A DNA stretch of 64,000 nucleotides from Tubiluchus corallicola (GCA_030141605.1 JAQGDQ010002368.1:620001-684000), one strand, 5' to 3'. Shown: positions 47,690 through 59,980, numbered from the stretch's first letter. Numbers and translations: made by a program. The notes: a model not told the origin generated them from the letters alone.

Positions 47690-48054
47690 AATTCTGGGCA
47701 TCCATTAAAAAGGAGTCAAATTCTAAGCAACTCTCCTCCCTTCCCGCATTGGGTAAACCACTGGCGAAAAGCAAATATGTGATATGTGGAAGAACCACTA
47801 CCAGGCACTTCTTAATTCTCTTGACAATTGCGATCTACCAATTAGGCTAAAGGAATCTCTGACTACCAACCTAAACAATGCTCCTGCAATCACTGTAAGA
47901 GAGGTTCAGGATGCCATGTCTAGCCTGTCTCACCACAAAAGTCCAGGCCCTGATCGGCTCCAAGCGGAATATTATACATACGCAACTGGGCTTCTACCCA
48001 TATTGCTAGCTTTAATTTATACATCTTGCATTGCTCATAGTTTTCCAAATGCAC
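47690..48054 (+). mobile_element. Truncated LINE reverse transcriptase 5' part
   Basis: ICDMWKNHYQALLNSLDN and later SLSHHKSPGPDRLQAEYY, as at 15.7-16.03 kb, then an abrupt junction to an unrelated LINE in antisense. The ORF that runs on to 48158 is a chimera across the junction. Confidence 0.85.
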
Positions 48055-49148
48055 TGCAAAAGATTTGGGACCAGTCATGGGATGCTAGTTTGGACTTGAA
48101 GTCTGCGACAGTGCTATCATTAAAGATTCTAAATTTTGAAACTACTGGTTTTGAATGAAGTGCTTTCAAGCTAGTTACTGAATAAATGGGAAATTGGTCA
48201 GATATGTCACTGTAGAGAATGCCCGAGTTTAGGTTGTCATTTGACACACAGTTTGTACATATATTATCGATTAAAGTTGCTGAGTAAGTAGTAATTCTTG
48301 TTGGTTGCTGATTAAGGGATACAATGAATGACTAGGTAGGCAATTGAGAAAAGATTCAGTTCCTTCGTGTGAGTCACAGTTAAGCAATTTTAAGTTGAAA
48401 TCGCCGCAGACAAAGATGTGTTTGTTTTTATCAATTATTTTAGAGAGAAGATTATCTAAACCATCAAGGAATACTGGGATACTGGTACCCGGAGGTCTAT
48501 ATAACACTCCAACTAAGACCATTTTTGTATGTTCTTGGGTAATTTTAACAAACAGTGATTCACAGGTTAGTTCATCGAAACAGTCTAAGCCATTACGAGG
48601 TTTACTGTTTAAATCATCCTTTATATACAGGGAAACCCCTCCACCTGTTCTCTGTTTGCGGGTTTTTGAGTAGTGATTATAATGTTTTATTGAAAACTGA
48701 TCTTTATTCTGATCATTAAGCCAGGTTTCTGTAAAAGATAGTATCGAAAATTCACCATTCAGCGTGGACAGTATAGTCACACTTTAATCTACCTATTCTG
48801 TTATAGAAGTTTAGGTCTGTATCAAAATCTGCATATTGTGAAGACAATAATCTTTCATTATAATCAAATGGATTTAGATGTAATCCAGCAAGTTGTAAGG
48901 TAACTGAATCGGGTATATCGATCAGGTCAATAGCGTTTTTGAATTGTATTTCATTTTCTATATTATTGAAGGGCAATATATCTGCAAGACAATTTGTACA
49001 GTACCACAAATCTACACTAGTTAAAACACTGTCTTGCTCTGTCGTTAGATTACATATCAAGTGTTGCCAAATTCCACAAACCTTACATAACAGACCTTTG
49101 TGGTCATTCCGTACCTTATGAAAATATCTGTATACACGCCCTAAAACA
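48055..49148 (-). mobile_element. CR1/L2-like LINE, 5' half (PHD-like finger and endonuclease), truncated
   Basis: Minus strand, broken frames: a Cys-rich finger (NDHKGLLCKVCGIWQHLIC ... WYCTNCLADILPFN), then an APE-type endonuclease with SFTETWLNDQNKDQF, GGGVSLYIKDD, VLVGVLYRPPG and HIFVCGDFNLKLL, then SGILYSDISDQFPIYSV and SHDWSQIF. The reverse transcriptase is missing. The fragment is bounded exactly by the C duplication on one side and the inverted D block on the other. Confidence 0.8.
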
Positions 49149-49553
49149 ACATAAAACAACGCGATCTTCGCTTTCAAAACCTCTTAATTTCACGTCATTT
49201 TTGTAATAACTTAATGAAAGACGCCTTTGATGTTAAATTTACTTTTGTTTAATTTCAAGCTGGTAATTACGGTTCTATTCCTGGGCCAATACATTCGGGC
49301 GGATGCTTAATATTTGGACAGGATCAGACTGATGTGGGCACTGGTTTCACAGCAAGTCAAAGTTTTCGAGGAATGGTGACGGGTATCATTGTAGCAATAG
49401 GCTATAGGTAATGAGATTTATTAAGCAGACAACACTGACTGACAGTTCTTTTACAATGTACTTAATGTTTTTATTCTGACTGCTGTTTCTAGTTAGTCGG
49501 GGGCTTAGTGGTCAATGGGCAGCTTGGCTTTCATCGCTGCTTGGGGATTTTCT

Positions 49554-50897
49554 CAGTGCCAGATTAAGGCTCTGCTGGCCCTAATGCCCATTTTGATAAG
49601 TGACCTGAAACCACAGATATTTTGGGCTCACCGACGAAAAGAAAATCAGTTAAACTTAGAAAAAGAAAATTTATTGAGTAAAAATTTAGAACAACCAATA
49701 TTTTTTACAGTAATTACTATTGGTACATGTGCCCATATGCTTAGTTCGCCCTTGGCTTTCTTGGACTTTTTCAATGGACTATGTTTTACGATATACCCCA
49801 TTTCCTGTCAGGACCAATACTTGGATTTCTTAAGTGTATTGCTACAGTTTCATGGCCAACAAAAAAGGAAATTCTTCAGAGTGTTGCTGAGCTTCACTCA
49901 TTTCAGCAGCCTAGCAGAAGACTCACTGGCTCGTCAATATCGATGACAATGGAAAAAGTGAGTTTCTTTTCAGACAGTAATTTTCTCCTGATGTGAACGA
50001 ACTTTAACCCTATTATCATTTGGTCATGCACCATTTGGTTGTCATTGGTTTCATAGGAGCTGTCAGTAAAACTATAATTTTTAGCCAAGATTTTCAGTTC
50101 GGCGAATAAATTGTCAATGCATTCATTAGGACCCTGCTCGAAAGGCATAACATTCATACACTGAGTTAGCAGGGGCAGCAAAATACTGTTGCAAAGTGGC
50201 GCTTTCGCAGATTCATAGCTATCTAGTCGACTGCCTACAGAATCTTGAATAACAAGTTTTAAACCTCGCAGAATCCTTGTAACATCTAACTCCATCCTAT
50301 TCAGAAGCCAGGAGTTTTTGAGATCAGCAGTCAGCGGAATAGCTTGAAAGCTTAACCAGTCTTCAAAATCTTCCACATACAGCTTATACTACGCCCTCAG
50401 AGCTTAAGCAGCAAGATTAAAAGGACCAGGTGCAAGAGAAAATATCTTGGACAACTACAGTGACCCCCTATCATCATGAGATGTATTAGGACCAGACATG
50501 CTTTACACAAGAAGTGCGAAATTTAAACTGTAGCAGGTATTCCTCTAAAAGAAACACACGATAGATTAATTTCTTAAAGAAAAACAAAATAGCAGAGCCT
50601 TTACGACAAAAAAGCAAACAAAATTATCACATGGTTAACAAAAAATAAGGTGCTATTCATCAACTATGTTAAGTTAAAATTTTCGACAAACGTTCCTGTC
50701 AGAATGGTGTCTCATTCATTCGTTATTGCAAAGGTCACAGTAAAAAATACAAAACATTTATTTACGTGTAAAAATAAAGGAAAGAAATTTTTATCACCAC
50801 CTGAAAACTTATGAATTTTTTCCTGATTTTTTGTGGCCCGATTTTTGGCTGGCCTTAAGGCGTGTGCTATGTTTGCCTAATGATTAATCCGGCACTG
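49554..50897. mobile_element. hAT-like element, inverted duplicate (1344 bp)
   Basis: CAGTGCCAGATTAAGG at 49554 and the inverse of CAGTGCCGGATTAATC ending at 50897, flanked by GATTTTCT at 49546-49553 and 50898-50905. This is the same TSD as in copy B, read on the other strand. Confidence 0.85.
49903..50376 (-). CDS. Gag-like ORF within the hAT-like element, open copy
   Basis: 157 codons: MEDFEDWLSFQAIPLT, later PNECIDNLFAELKILAKNYS and VHDQMIIGLKFVHIRRKLLS. The layout agrees with the capsid part of Ty3/gypsy Gag proteins. The + strand equivalent in copy B is frameshifted. No pol genes adjoin it, so it is either a trapped fragment or a co-opted Gag. The frame may extend a little upstream without an ATG. 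Confidence 0.55.
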   Translation of the reverse strand: MEDFEDWLSFQAIPLTADLKNSWLLNRMELDVTRILRGLKLVIQDSVGSRLDSYESAKAPLCNSILLPLLTQCMNVMPFEQGPNECIDNLFAELKILAKNYSFTDSSYETNDNQMVHDQMIIGLKFVHIRRKLLSEKKLTFSIVIDIDEPVSLLLGC

Positions 50898-51949
50898 GAT
50901 TTTCTCCCAGTCATTTCCCTTGACAAAGATCCCTAAAACATAGTAATATGCTCCTTGCAAAGTCATGAACAAATGAATAGGTCAGGGCTAAAGGGGCCAT
51001 TTGAAAATGTTTTTATGTTTGATAAACTACCTGATGGGTTAAGAAACGTCTGAAGAAATATTACGGCATCAGATCTGGATTCAGTTTTTTCGAACTTAGA
51101 GTGCTACGTACGAATAAAGATAATAGGCCTAAATGTTTTTTGTGAAATTATCATACTGATTAAAGTAGTAACTGAGTAACACTACTTGCTTGAAAGTTTA
51201 ATAAGTTATTTTCATAGTAATTGCGTCACGATAATGTACATAATTTAGACATGGGTACTGGTGTGCTTAGTTACGAAAGTTCAGGAATACTGAACCAGTT
51301 TACCAAACGGATGAGTATCGTTAGGAAAATTGCATCTGGGCGGTTTTGACTGCACCTTAAGCCTTTATTTGTTGAGTTTCAGTGATGCAGGTTCTATTTT
51401 CAACTTAATGAAATCACCCTCAAGTGAATTTCTGACTAGCTAAAGACGAACGTTCCATAAACTTCTAAATCATATAATATTGTAATCACAATTCTTACCA
51501 AATAAGTATTCATTTTTTCGCGTTTGAACTGCTCCAGTATATTCGCATCTGTCATGTGTCACAAAATTTATTTTGAACATAATAGCAATTTACTAAGATT
51601 AAAACATTTTTTCCAGATTCGATGATGGAGTCCTGTTTAAATAATGATGACTCCTACATCTTTAATTGGGAAACCCCAGTTATGCAGCTTATTGGTGGTT
51701 TGATGAAAGGTCAATCTACCTGCCCTGGACCAATTGAAATGGAAAGAGTGTGTGCTCTGAGAGAAGATGAGTTAGAAATACTCTTTGACTTCATCACTGG
51801 CATTGCCAAGAAAACAGCTTCGCTAATTTACATAATTTCTGACGAACTTAGACAAATTGGGGCGCGCCTCAGTACGTCTAGGCCTAGGTCTAGATATTAT
51901 AATTAAAATGGAGATGCCTATAGTAACATTGTCAATTGATTTTTTATAG

Positions 51950-52167
51950 CTGGCCCAGTCTGAAAACACCCGGATGTACTGTATATATCTGTAAAGCTAT
52001 ACAGCTATACCTGTAGTTCGATTTTACATGGGATTTTAAATTTTGCTTTTTGTGTATTTTATGTAGATCGTTGTGTGTTTTGTGTATTTATGTAGATCGT
52101 TGCCCTGAATGACCATTGGTCTTGTCTAGGTCTAGTGCGATTAGCATAATTTCTCTGAAGAAATATG
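51950..52167. other. About 218-bp segment absent from copy B
   Basis: Inserted between TTTTTTAT and TTAGGTACTCG relative to copy B (or deleted there). It contains a short internal repeat (TTATGTAGATCGTTG twice). No terminal repeats were recognised. Confidence 0.6.
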
Positions 52168-52417
52168 TTAGGTACTCGTTTAAAAAACACTTGTGCATTT
52201 TTCTTGAAAGTTCTGGAAGGATAGAGGTCGTATGAATTTCAATAAATAAAAATTTACAGAGTCTGACTTTTGCATTTTCATTTTTTGCTCGTGTGCCATG
52301 TATTGAAAAATCCAGTACAGATAAAGGTGTTATAACTACACAGTCATTTAGCATCTTCAGAAAATGTATAAAATTTATAGATAACAAGCGAGCTATGATG
52401 TTTCGACTACAGCAGGA

Positions 52418-52433
52418 CATTATTATTATTATT

Positions 52434-52528
<95 letters not shown>

Positions 52529-52553
52529 TATTATCATCATTATTATTATTATT
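52418..52553. repeat. (ATT)n(ATC)n microsatellite
   Basis: About 36 ATC units framed by ATT units, beginning just after ACTACAGCAGGACA. It sits on the switch point between the D block and the 36.6-kb-like flank. The poly-Met ORF on the minus strand is an artefact. Confidence 0.95.
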
Positions 52554-52689
52554 ATGACAGTCAAACCGGATTGCAAAAAAAATTGACGCTAAGCGAGTTT
52601 GGCATTATAAATAGAGCGTTATTACGAGTTATGATCGTCGTTGTCATCGTCGTCGTCATTGTCATCATCATCATCATTATTAGTATTAT

Positions 52690-53002
52690 TTCATTTCGAG
52701 CATAAAAATATACATATCGTAGATTTTTCCTTTATTATTTTAATGTTTATTTTACTGCGTAATCCACCAAACAATTATTTTGCATGCAGTTATTAGCACG
52801 ATTCATTTAACAGAATGACAATTGAAAAATAATAATGGGGCAAGAGTTTACAGCCCGAGTATACAACTTTTTAACAGCTTTATAATTAAGGTTGAGCATA
52901 ATTGCAAACTCTATTACAAAAAGTGCGAGAATTTGAGATGGGGGAGATAAGGAGAAGATAATTATGGCGAGGAAAGAACGGAAGCACGTGTGTGTGTGTG
53001 TG

Positions 53003-53034
<32 letters not shown>

Positions 53035-53080
53035 CGTGCGTGTGTGCGTGCGTGCGTGCGTGCGTGTGTGTGTGGTGCTA
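52690..53080. repeat. Duplicated flank, copy 2, with (TG/CG)n run
   Basis: Near-identical to 36640-37010, ending in a (TG)n run with many TGCG units (52989-53073). Confidence 0.85.
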
Positions 53081-53525
53081 AAACGTGGCAAAAATACTTG
53101 GAATTTGATACAACGTGTAAGTTCTTAACACATGATATACGTGAATTTGAATGAGTCGAATTAACAAATCAGCCTAGCTAAAAATACCCACACAAAATCA
53201 AATATATTATGTGTGTGCACATACATATTCTCCTATCAATCCCATTTTTTGCTTTATTTGCGGTTTTATTTTATCAGTCAGTTAACAAATGACCTATTGA
53301 TGAAAATATATCACAACACAAATGCCGTTTTCAGATTTTTAAATTCAATAGCTAGCATAGGCTTTATCGTCTGACAATGACACATTTATCACTCTTCAGT
53401 CACAAAGCCAGTAAACTAACGTTATATTTTATACAGAATGTACTGTCACAAAAATATGTTTAGGCGTGTAATATGAATCGTGTAAATGCTTTGTATATAT
53501 AGTTCTTAATTTGTCTTAAGTTCAT
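53081..53525. other. No gene seen
   Basis: AT-rich spacer. Nothing supported. Confidence 0.35.
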
Positions 53526-53529
53526 TAAA

Positions 53530-53632
53530 GATTATGTAAATTAGCGAAGCTGTTTTCTCGGTGGTATCAGTTGGATAGTCAACATTGGTTTTCTGTCAGA
53601 GTGCGCACTCTTTCCGTTTCGGTTGGGACAGG
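53530..53632 (-). pseudogene. Decayed last exon of a further pentraxin-like copy (E)
   Basis: The minus strand reads PVPTETERVRTLTENQC, then a stop and frame change, then sequence matching the KKTASLIY block at the DNA level (AAAACAGCTTCGCTAATTTACA). It resembles the copy B last exon with short deletions. Confidence 0.65.
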
Positions 53633-54286
53633 TGAACAGGTAGACAGGGACAGGTAGTCACTCAAATGTGACTTAGGTAAGTCAAATGTAGATGCGGTAC
53701 TTTGAATAAATCGGTAACTAACTCATTTAAGAAATTACAAAAAGATAAACCAAATTAAAATTATATTTTATGGTCATGGTGCTATCGGCAGCAGCAATTT
53801 TTATTATATTTAATTAATTTGCAACTATTTGTATGGACGTTAATACATTTTTCAAATGTAAAGAAAATGTTTATCTGATAAGAAGCACCGCATTCTATTT
53901 CTTTGAGTTCAGTGGTTGCTGGAGTTTGAGAGCCAAACAAGACAAGCCTGCTCCTGCCTTCCCAGGTCTTGTCTCCCAACTGTTTCGGCGTGAATGTGAG
54001 GGAGTGGTGAACCTTCAAGGGTAAATTCGTTTTCTTTGTGTTTTTATGTCTAGCCAGCTATTCGTTCTTTTTCGGTTATAAAATCACTCTTTCCAACAGT
54101 AACATTTAGTTTTACAAAATTAGTGGGTTTGTCAGGATTTTGGTCGGGCCTTATACTCTTTCAAAGCTAGTAAATGTCTCCCAGTTGCATGTTTCCGGAT
54201 GTCGACCTCGAACCGAGGCCTCTCGCTCACCGATAACTCTGGCTCGAATCGTCCAGGGGTGATTACTACGGTGCACTAGATGCTGC

Positions 54287-57200
54287 ATTGATTATAGAGC
54301 CCTAAATGCAATTACCATCAAAGACAGTTATCCTTTACCCTGTATAGATGACTCGATAGATGCACTATCAGGCTCTGAATGGTTTTCCACCCTTGACTTG
54401 AAATCTGGGTATCACCAGGTCGAAATGCACCCTAACGACAAGGAGAAGACGGCTTTCATTACACATAGAGGCCTCTGGCAATTCAAGGCTATGCCTTTTT
54501 TATGGAGCAGGTCCTGACTGGCCTTCATTGGCGTACCCTACTAATCTACCTCGATGACGTGATAGTTTATGGCCACACCTTTGACGAACACTTGGAGCGT
54601 CTACAAGAGGTCTTCACTCGCTTCCAAGCAGCCGGACTGAAACTTAACGCTGAGAAATGTCTACTTACACAAAAGCAGGTAACTTACCTTGGACACATTG
54701 TCAGTTCCCAAGGAGTACACACCGATCCTGCAAAAACTGATGCAGTAGCGAAATGGCCTATACCAACAAACTTGACTGAGCTACGTAGTTTTCTTGGCCT
54801 TTGTACATACTACAGGCGCTTCATCAAAGACTTTGCAAAAATAGCAGCTCCACTGCACGAACTAACTCGTAAACATCAACCTTTCTTGTGGCAACAAGAC
54901 CAGCTGCAGTCTTTTGAGAGACTTAAAGCCTTGCTTACTTCCTCCCCTGTACTAGCGCATCCTCATTTCGATAGAGATTTCATACTTGACACCGATGCTA
55001 GTAATGTCGCCATCGGTGCTGTACTCTCTCAAGTTCAAAATGGACACGAACGTGTAATTGCCTATTACAGTCAAACACTTAACCCCGCAGAACGCAATTA
55101 CTGTGCCACTAGACGTGAACTCCTGGCCGTGATAAAAGCGGTGACCAACTTCCATCACTATCTTTACGGAAAACTCTTTTCTATACGTACCGACCATGCG
55201 GCACTTCGCTGGCTTCGCACGCTTAAGCGCCCGGAAGGCCAATTAGCTCGATGGCTTGCGAAATTGGACCAATATCAGTACAAGATAGAGCATAGGCCCG
55301 GTAAAAGTCACGCGAATGCAGACGCGCTGTCTAGACGGCCATGCGAACACGAATGCTCTCATTGCAACAAACGTGAAATAAAATTTGAAACGCTAAGAAC
55401 AGCTAACAATTCAAAAGCTGAAAATAGCAAAAATGCCTTACAGCCAGCCTGGAGAAGTAAAATTGACAGTGAAATTATTCAGGCATCAAAATGTGTGAAA
55501 CCAGAAATCACTGAATCGGCAAAATTTGTCAAAGTCGGTACAACTTTGCGTGATACTGAATTAGATTTTAAAGAAGGTCAATTAAATGATAAAGATCTAG
55601 CACCCGTCATAGCGTTTCTTGAAACGTCAAGCGAAAAACCAACATGGGAACAGCGATCACCCCTTAGTAGAAACGCTAAAGCGGTTTTAGCGCATTGGGA
55701 CACACTGCGTTTAAGAGATGGCATTTTGCAGCGGAAATGGGAAAGCCCTGAAGGGAGTCTTCTCGCTGGCAATGGTTAGTCCCTCGCGCTTTTCGCGAAA
55801 AAGTTTTAACGGAAATGCATTCATCTCCAACTGCAGGCCATTTTGGACAAAACAAAACTCTCGATTTACTGCGGCAGCGCTTGTTTTGGCCGGGAATGCG
55901 GCAAGATGTTGAAATATGGACGCGAACTTGCGAAATTTGTTGCAAGAAAAAGGGGCCGCAGCGAAAACCTCGTGCACCTTTACAACTATACCGTGTGGGC
56001 GCGCCTATGGAACGAATCGCCATTGACGTGGCAGGTCCTTTTCCGTTGTCTAATTCTAACAACAAATACATATTAGTTGCAATGGATTATTTCACAAAAT
56101 GGCCGTAATGCTATCCCTTACCGAACCAAGAAGCCGAGACTATAGCTGCAGTATTGGTAAACGATTTCTTTTGCCGATTTGGGTTACCAAACGAAATTCA
56201 TTCAGACCAAGGCCGAAATTTTGAAAGTAAGGTCTTTCAGCAATGCTGTAATCTTATGGGTATTGAGAAAACTCGAACGACTGCGCTTAACCCAAAAAGC
56301 GATGGAATGTGCGAGCGCTTTATAAGGACCATTTCCCGACAGCTTGCGCAATTCAGTAGTGCCCACCAGCGTGATTGGGATGAAAAGATCCCTTTGTTTT
56401 TGCTTTCATACAGATCGGCTGTACATGACTCAACTGGATTCACCCCTGCTCAAGCCATGTTTGGTTGAGAATTAAGGCTGCCTCTTGATCTATTAACAGG
56501 ACGCCCACCTTCAAACATTGATTCAAGTACTGTCGTTCAGTATGTTAAAAATCTTGAGAATCGTCTACATGACGTTCACCATTTCATCAGAGAAAACCTT
56601 CGCATTTCCCATGAAACAATGCGTAGACGCTATAATGTCCGTTCTCGTTATGTTCAATTTTCTGTTGGGGAAAAAGTTTGGTTTTTTAACCCTCAGCGTA
56701 AAATCGGTCGCAGTCCAAAGCTTCAGTCTGATTGGCTGGGACCTTATGAAATCATAACACGTCTCTCAGATGTTGTCTATCGTATACGTTTGCCGGGACC
56801 AAGAGAAAGATGCAAAATTGTTCATGCAGATCGTCTGTGGCGTTATACGCCAGCCACTGGATTTTCCTGGACACCTGGTGAAACGCCTTCACTCAATGAA
56901 TTATCTGACAGCCAAGCTACAGTAACTTATAGCCTTGATCCCGAAGTTAGTGCCGATAAATCCAATGCCGATCCATCGGGTATCGATAAATCTAAATCTG
57001 AACAGAACATTGAACTCGAGCCACAACTGACAGCACTTGATCGTTCTGTATCTCTCGATTCTTTCGGATTGCCGCCACCTCCATACTCACCATGCAGAAT
57101 AGCTGATTATAATGATGAGCACAATGAAAATGCATCGAGTTTTCCAGCCCAAATTCCAGAACTACTTAATTCCTCCATGCCAGCCTTAACTCCTATTCGT

Positions 57201-57854
57201 GATCAACTTTCCCTTCCCCATGACAATTCATCCAACGGTGATGTACGGCTTTCATTGCCCACCTTATCTCCGCCTATACCAAAACCTCGAACATCCACTC
57301 CCAAAAGAGTTGATTTTCCCGGCTCAACTACTCTTAGTTTACTTGGCACAGCCGACTCTGCTGAATTTATTCCCGACGAATCAACTCGACAACTCATTAA
57401 CGAATGGCTTCCTGGTAGCTCCAGTTCAGCAATTGCTGAGGACTCCTCTGAAAAGGCCGGCGATAGTGTACGCACGCCTCTTTCGGGCGAGCAGTCTACC
57501 TAGGTGAACCATTCTAGGAGCAATGTTGAGTGTAATCTTGAAATAAACAATAGAAAAACTGTTGATAGACAACCCAAATCGTTTCAATCCAATCATAATG
57601 TAACCTCACAACCTACGTTACCGGATCCTATTCTCTCTCCAACTTCTATTAATCCTGTTCTCGTATCAAGCGAGACCCATTCTAGCACACCACTAACCTT
57701 TTTGGAAGCCAATGCAGCCGATGACGTCCAGTTGCCGTCCAGTCCTCCCCGACCTTACCCCCGCAGGTCAAGACAACCTACAACCCACTATGGAAACTTC
57801 GCCTATGAAGACCCTACTGCACATCGAATACGCAATCCGAGACTTGAGAAATGA
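54287..57854 (+). mobile_element. Ty3/gypsy retrotransposon pol (5'-truncated, inactive)
   Basis: From 54287 the reverse transcriptase reads IDYRALNAITIKDSYPLP, then LDLKSGYHQVEMHPND and LWQFKAMPF. There a short deletion shifts the frame, and the ORF at 54502-55779 continues with the YLDD catalytic box (residues 16-19), RNase H (DTDASNVAIGAVL) and the DALSRRP end. A frameshift near 55775 leads to integrase in one frame to 57854: zinc-finger H/H and CEIC, the catalytic Asp in IAIDVAGPF and HSDQGRNF, Glu in SDGMCERF, and a GPYEI C-terminal module. That frame is cut by TAA at 56106, TGA at 56466 and TAG at 57501. Gag and protease are missing. Inactive. Confidence 0.9.
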
Positions 57855-59640
57855 AATGCTAGGAGAGTTCTGTCATCTTAACCCTCACTTTACAAGCAAG
57901 AAAATGCTCGAGTTTAGATGCACTCATAGAATTACTTACGCGAAACATTTTCGTAATTCCAGCAACTATTCTATGTGACACATCCACATTAGCACTTAAG
58001 AATGGAGTTGTAACTACTTACACATGTCAAATTCGAAAATACGTGACTAGATGCTTGTTTAACTCGAAGTATATAATTTACTTAATAAGCATGTTTCAAA
58101 ATGTAAAAAAAAATATTTTTTTGCAGCTGAGGAACCAAGAATTGAACATATTTCCTTGGCTGTATATTGATTACCTCATGTCAATGATGTCATTATTATT
58201 GTTGTCGTATTTTGTGAAAAAATGGAATTTTCACTCTTCTTTAAGGAGAGGAGGAGAGGCGAATATATTAGTTTTTGTTCTATATTCTTAAGTGGCCGTA
58301 TTGGAAATCAACTGTGTATTCTTTAATTAAATTTTGAGTTTTTTTCTTGAATGGAATTTAAAAAAAAGGATAATTGTTCTGTAAATAGTTATTGCAAATT
58401 GTCATTTGTTCTAACATTAATCTCGAGAGATAAATGGCAGAACAAATATTTCATTTTTGCTAAACAATTACCGTTTGTTTAGACTGTTTCAGCTATGATG
58501 TACGAGTAGATAGTCGTGATCGAAATTCTCAATTTCGTTGTTTTAAGTCAACCGATTCCAGTTGATGCCTAGTTCTAATTAGTCTTTTTCGATAATTGAC
58601 GTTTTGTTGTTGTTGCTTTCGTTCTTCGAGGTCCTATTTCTAGCTTCGCGACAAAGCCTTGCCCGTTGGCTACCATGTGAACAGAGCGACTTTGACCACT
58701 GACCAGCCCTCGGTTGCGTAAGTTAATCGAACACGGTAAGGTGTTAAATTTTTTTTAGAAGTTAAGTTGTCAGCATTGTTGTTGCTTATTAAAGATGTTG
58801 ATTTATTTAAAGATAAAGTGGCATATAACTTTTTGTTTTTGGTTTCCCGCTATGAATATAGTTGGTGTAAGCAGATTTACTACCTTTTTTCTGTTGTACA
58901 GCACAGCTATTTTGGAAATTTATGGAGAATCGACGTTTTTCGCCATAGGAGCCAATACTTAAGCTCAATAAATCTTATGCTGGGTCTGCAGTGGAAATTC
59001 ACTTGAACTAACTGTATGCTTGACATGCGTACTAGCGTTCATCTTTTCCAGGCAAGCTCTACCAACCCAGGTGTTACACCCGTGGTATCGGATGCGTTGT
59101 TGCTTGACTAAGGGCTAGTCCACACCACACACCTTACTTGCATTTGCTTATTGAGACATAGTTGGTACTGGTGAATCGTTAAGAATCGCAGATCGTGCGG
59201 ATTATTTACACTACGTTACGTTTATTTACGGATAGCGGATATCTGATTACATTTATTTCGTTCATTTTTGCATTTTTACGTAGACATACTTAGGCATATT
59301 TAGTTGGAAGTTTTTTTAAGTCGACTCGCCGTTATATAAAAATTGTTGTTACTAGAAATGTAATGTTTAACTTTAATTTATTCATACAAGAAATCTGACA
59401 TTGACTTCATCTTCTAGTTTGTAATTCGGTAGGCGTTATGCACTAGCTCATGTTGTTTTGTAGAATTGCCAGTCTTTGCAAAATATTTCTGTGATTCTAT
59501 TTGATTAATGGAAGGAAAAACTTTTTGTATTGCCGATTAGCAGTGCTCGAACTTGCTTTCTGGTCTGTGTAGGTAGCTGTTCTTCTCCCTCCCGATGGAA
59601 GACTAGATCTTCAAAGAAGGGACTTCTTTGTCTGGAGGAA
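57855..59640. other. Region 3' of pol, possible LTR remnants
   Basis: A purine tract AAGGAGAGGAGGAGAGGCGA (about 58240-58260) resembles a polypurine tract, and TGGTATCGGATGCG at about 59090 resembles an initiator-Met primer-binding site. Neither can be tied to a repeated LTR in this window. No host gene seen. Confidence 0.3.
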
Positions 59641-59648
59641 GGGGGACA

Positions 59649-59980
59649 GTGTACTGCAGGGCTGTGATGAGGTAGTGTAATACTGGCAGGAGAATACAGC
59701 AGACTTCTCAGGTGTGCGTGTGAACTAGCACACGTCCGGCTTTAACTAGCACATAGACGCTTATTCTGACCTTGTGTTAGTGGGAGCCACTAGTCACGTG
59801 CACACCTGAGCTTATAAAAATGGTAGGTCTGCTGTAGATCCTTGTCAGTGGTCAGTGGGCGTCTCATCTCATCTCAGCTCTGTTCGCACTTCATCAGGCT
59901 TTCTGTTGCTCCATTCGGAAAGCTATCTGGAACAGTTATTTTGTTTGGGTAATAAATTGTCATTTTTATTTTATTCATTT
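59649..59980 (+). repeat. Possible LTR (solo or 3') of a retrotransposon
   Basis: A purine-rich GGAGGAAGGGGGACAG directly precedes TGTACTGCAGGG. Downstream come a TATA-like box TTATAAAAATGG (about 59812), an AATAAA at about 59951 and an end near TTTATTCA. This is the layout of a compact LTR (U3-R-U5). No second copy is visible, so its limits and its link to the pol at 54-58 kb are unproven. Confidence 0.45.

Larger units (their letters stand above)
38388..48054. repeat. Segmental duplication, copy C (about 9.7 kb)
   Basis: Same-orientation duplicate of about 6140-16025. The left edge falls inside the foldback (the inner left arm starts at CGGTAAAGTGCAG). The right edge falls inside the LINE reverse transcriptase, where the sequence switches abruptly to a different LINE on the opposite strand. 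Confidence 0.9.
49260..51906 (+). pseudogene. Pentraxin-like gene fragment D (last two exons only)
   Basis: Exon 49260 to about 49407 (acceptor AATTTCAAG; GNYGSIPGPIHSGGCLIFGQ, then GTGFTASQSFRGMVTG) and exon 51617-51906 (acceptor TTTTTTCCAG; MMESCLNNDDSYIFNWET, STCPGPIEMERVCALRED, KKTASLIYIISDEL). Signal peptide and upstream pentraxin exons are absent; a LINE lies where they should be. The exon-exon phase shows the same problem as copy B unless a donor at ACGG|gtatca is used. It is probably not a working gene, though the last exon is fully open. Confidence 0.75.
49149..52413. repeat. Inverted duplicate of the copy B 3' region (D block)
   Basis: Reverse complement of about 19520-22577, including the last two exons of copy B and the hAT-like element with its TSD. 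It carries about 218 extra bases at 51950-52167 that copy B lacks. Confidence 0.9.

Noticed and set aside
48344-48673. 109-codon + strand ORF
   Set aside because: It is the antisense shadow of the LINE endonuclease domain.
49515-49946. 143-codon + strand ORF in the D block
   Set aside because: It runs antisense across the hAT-like element and the Gag-like ORF; its residues show no domain, and the opposite strand explains the conservation.
52088-52586. 162-codon minus-strand ORF with a poly-Met run
   Set aside because: It spans the (ATC)n microsatellite; the flanking residues match no family and the frame exists because the repeat unit is three bases.
53833-54024. Exon-like + strand ORF before the gypsy pol
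   Set aside because: There is a GT after the ORF, but no acceptor, domain or repeat match supports it.
59085-59105. TGGTATCGGATGCG as a retrotransposon primer-binding site
   Set aside because: It resembles an initiator-Met PBS, but no LTR repeated on both sides could be identified, so it is mentioned only as a possibility.
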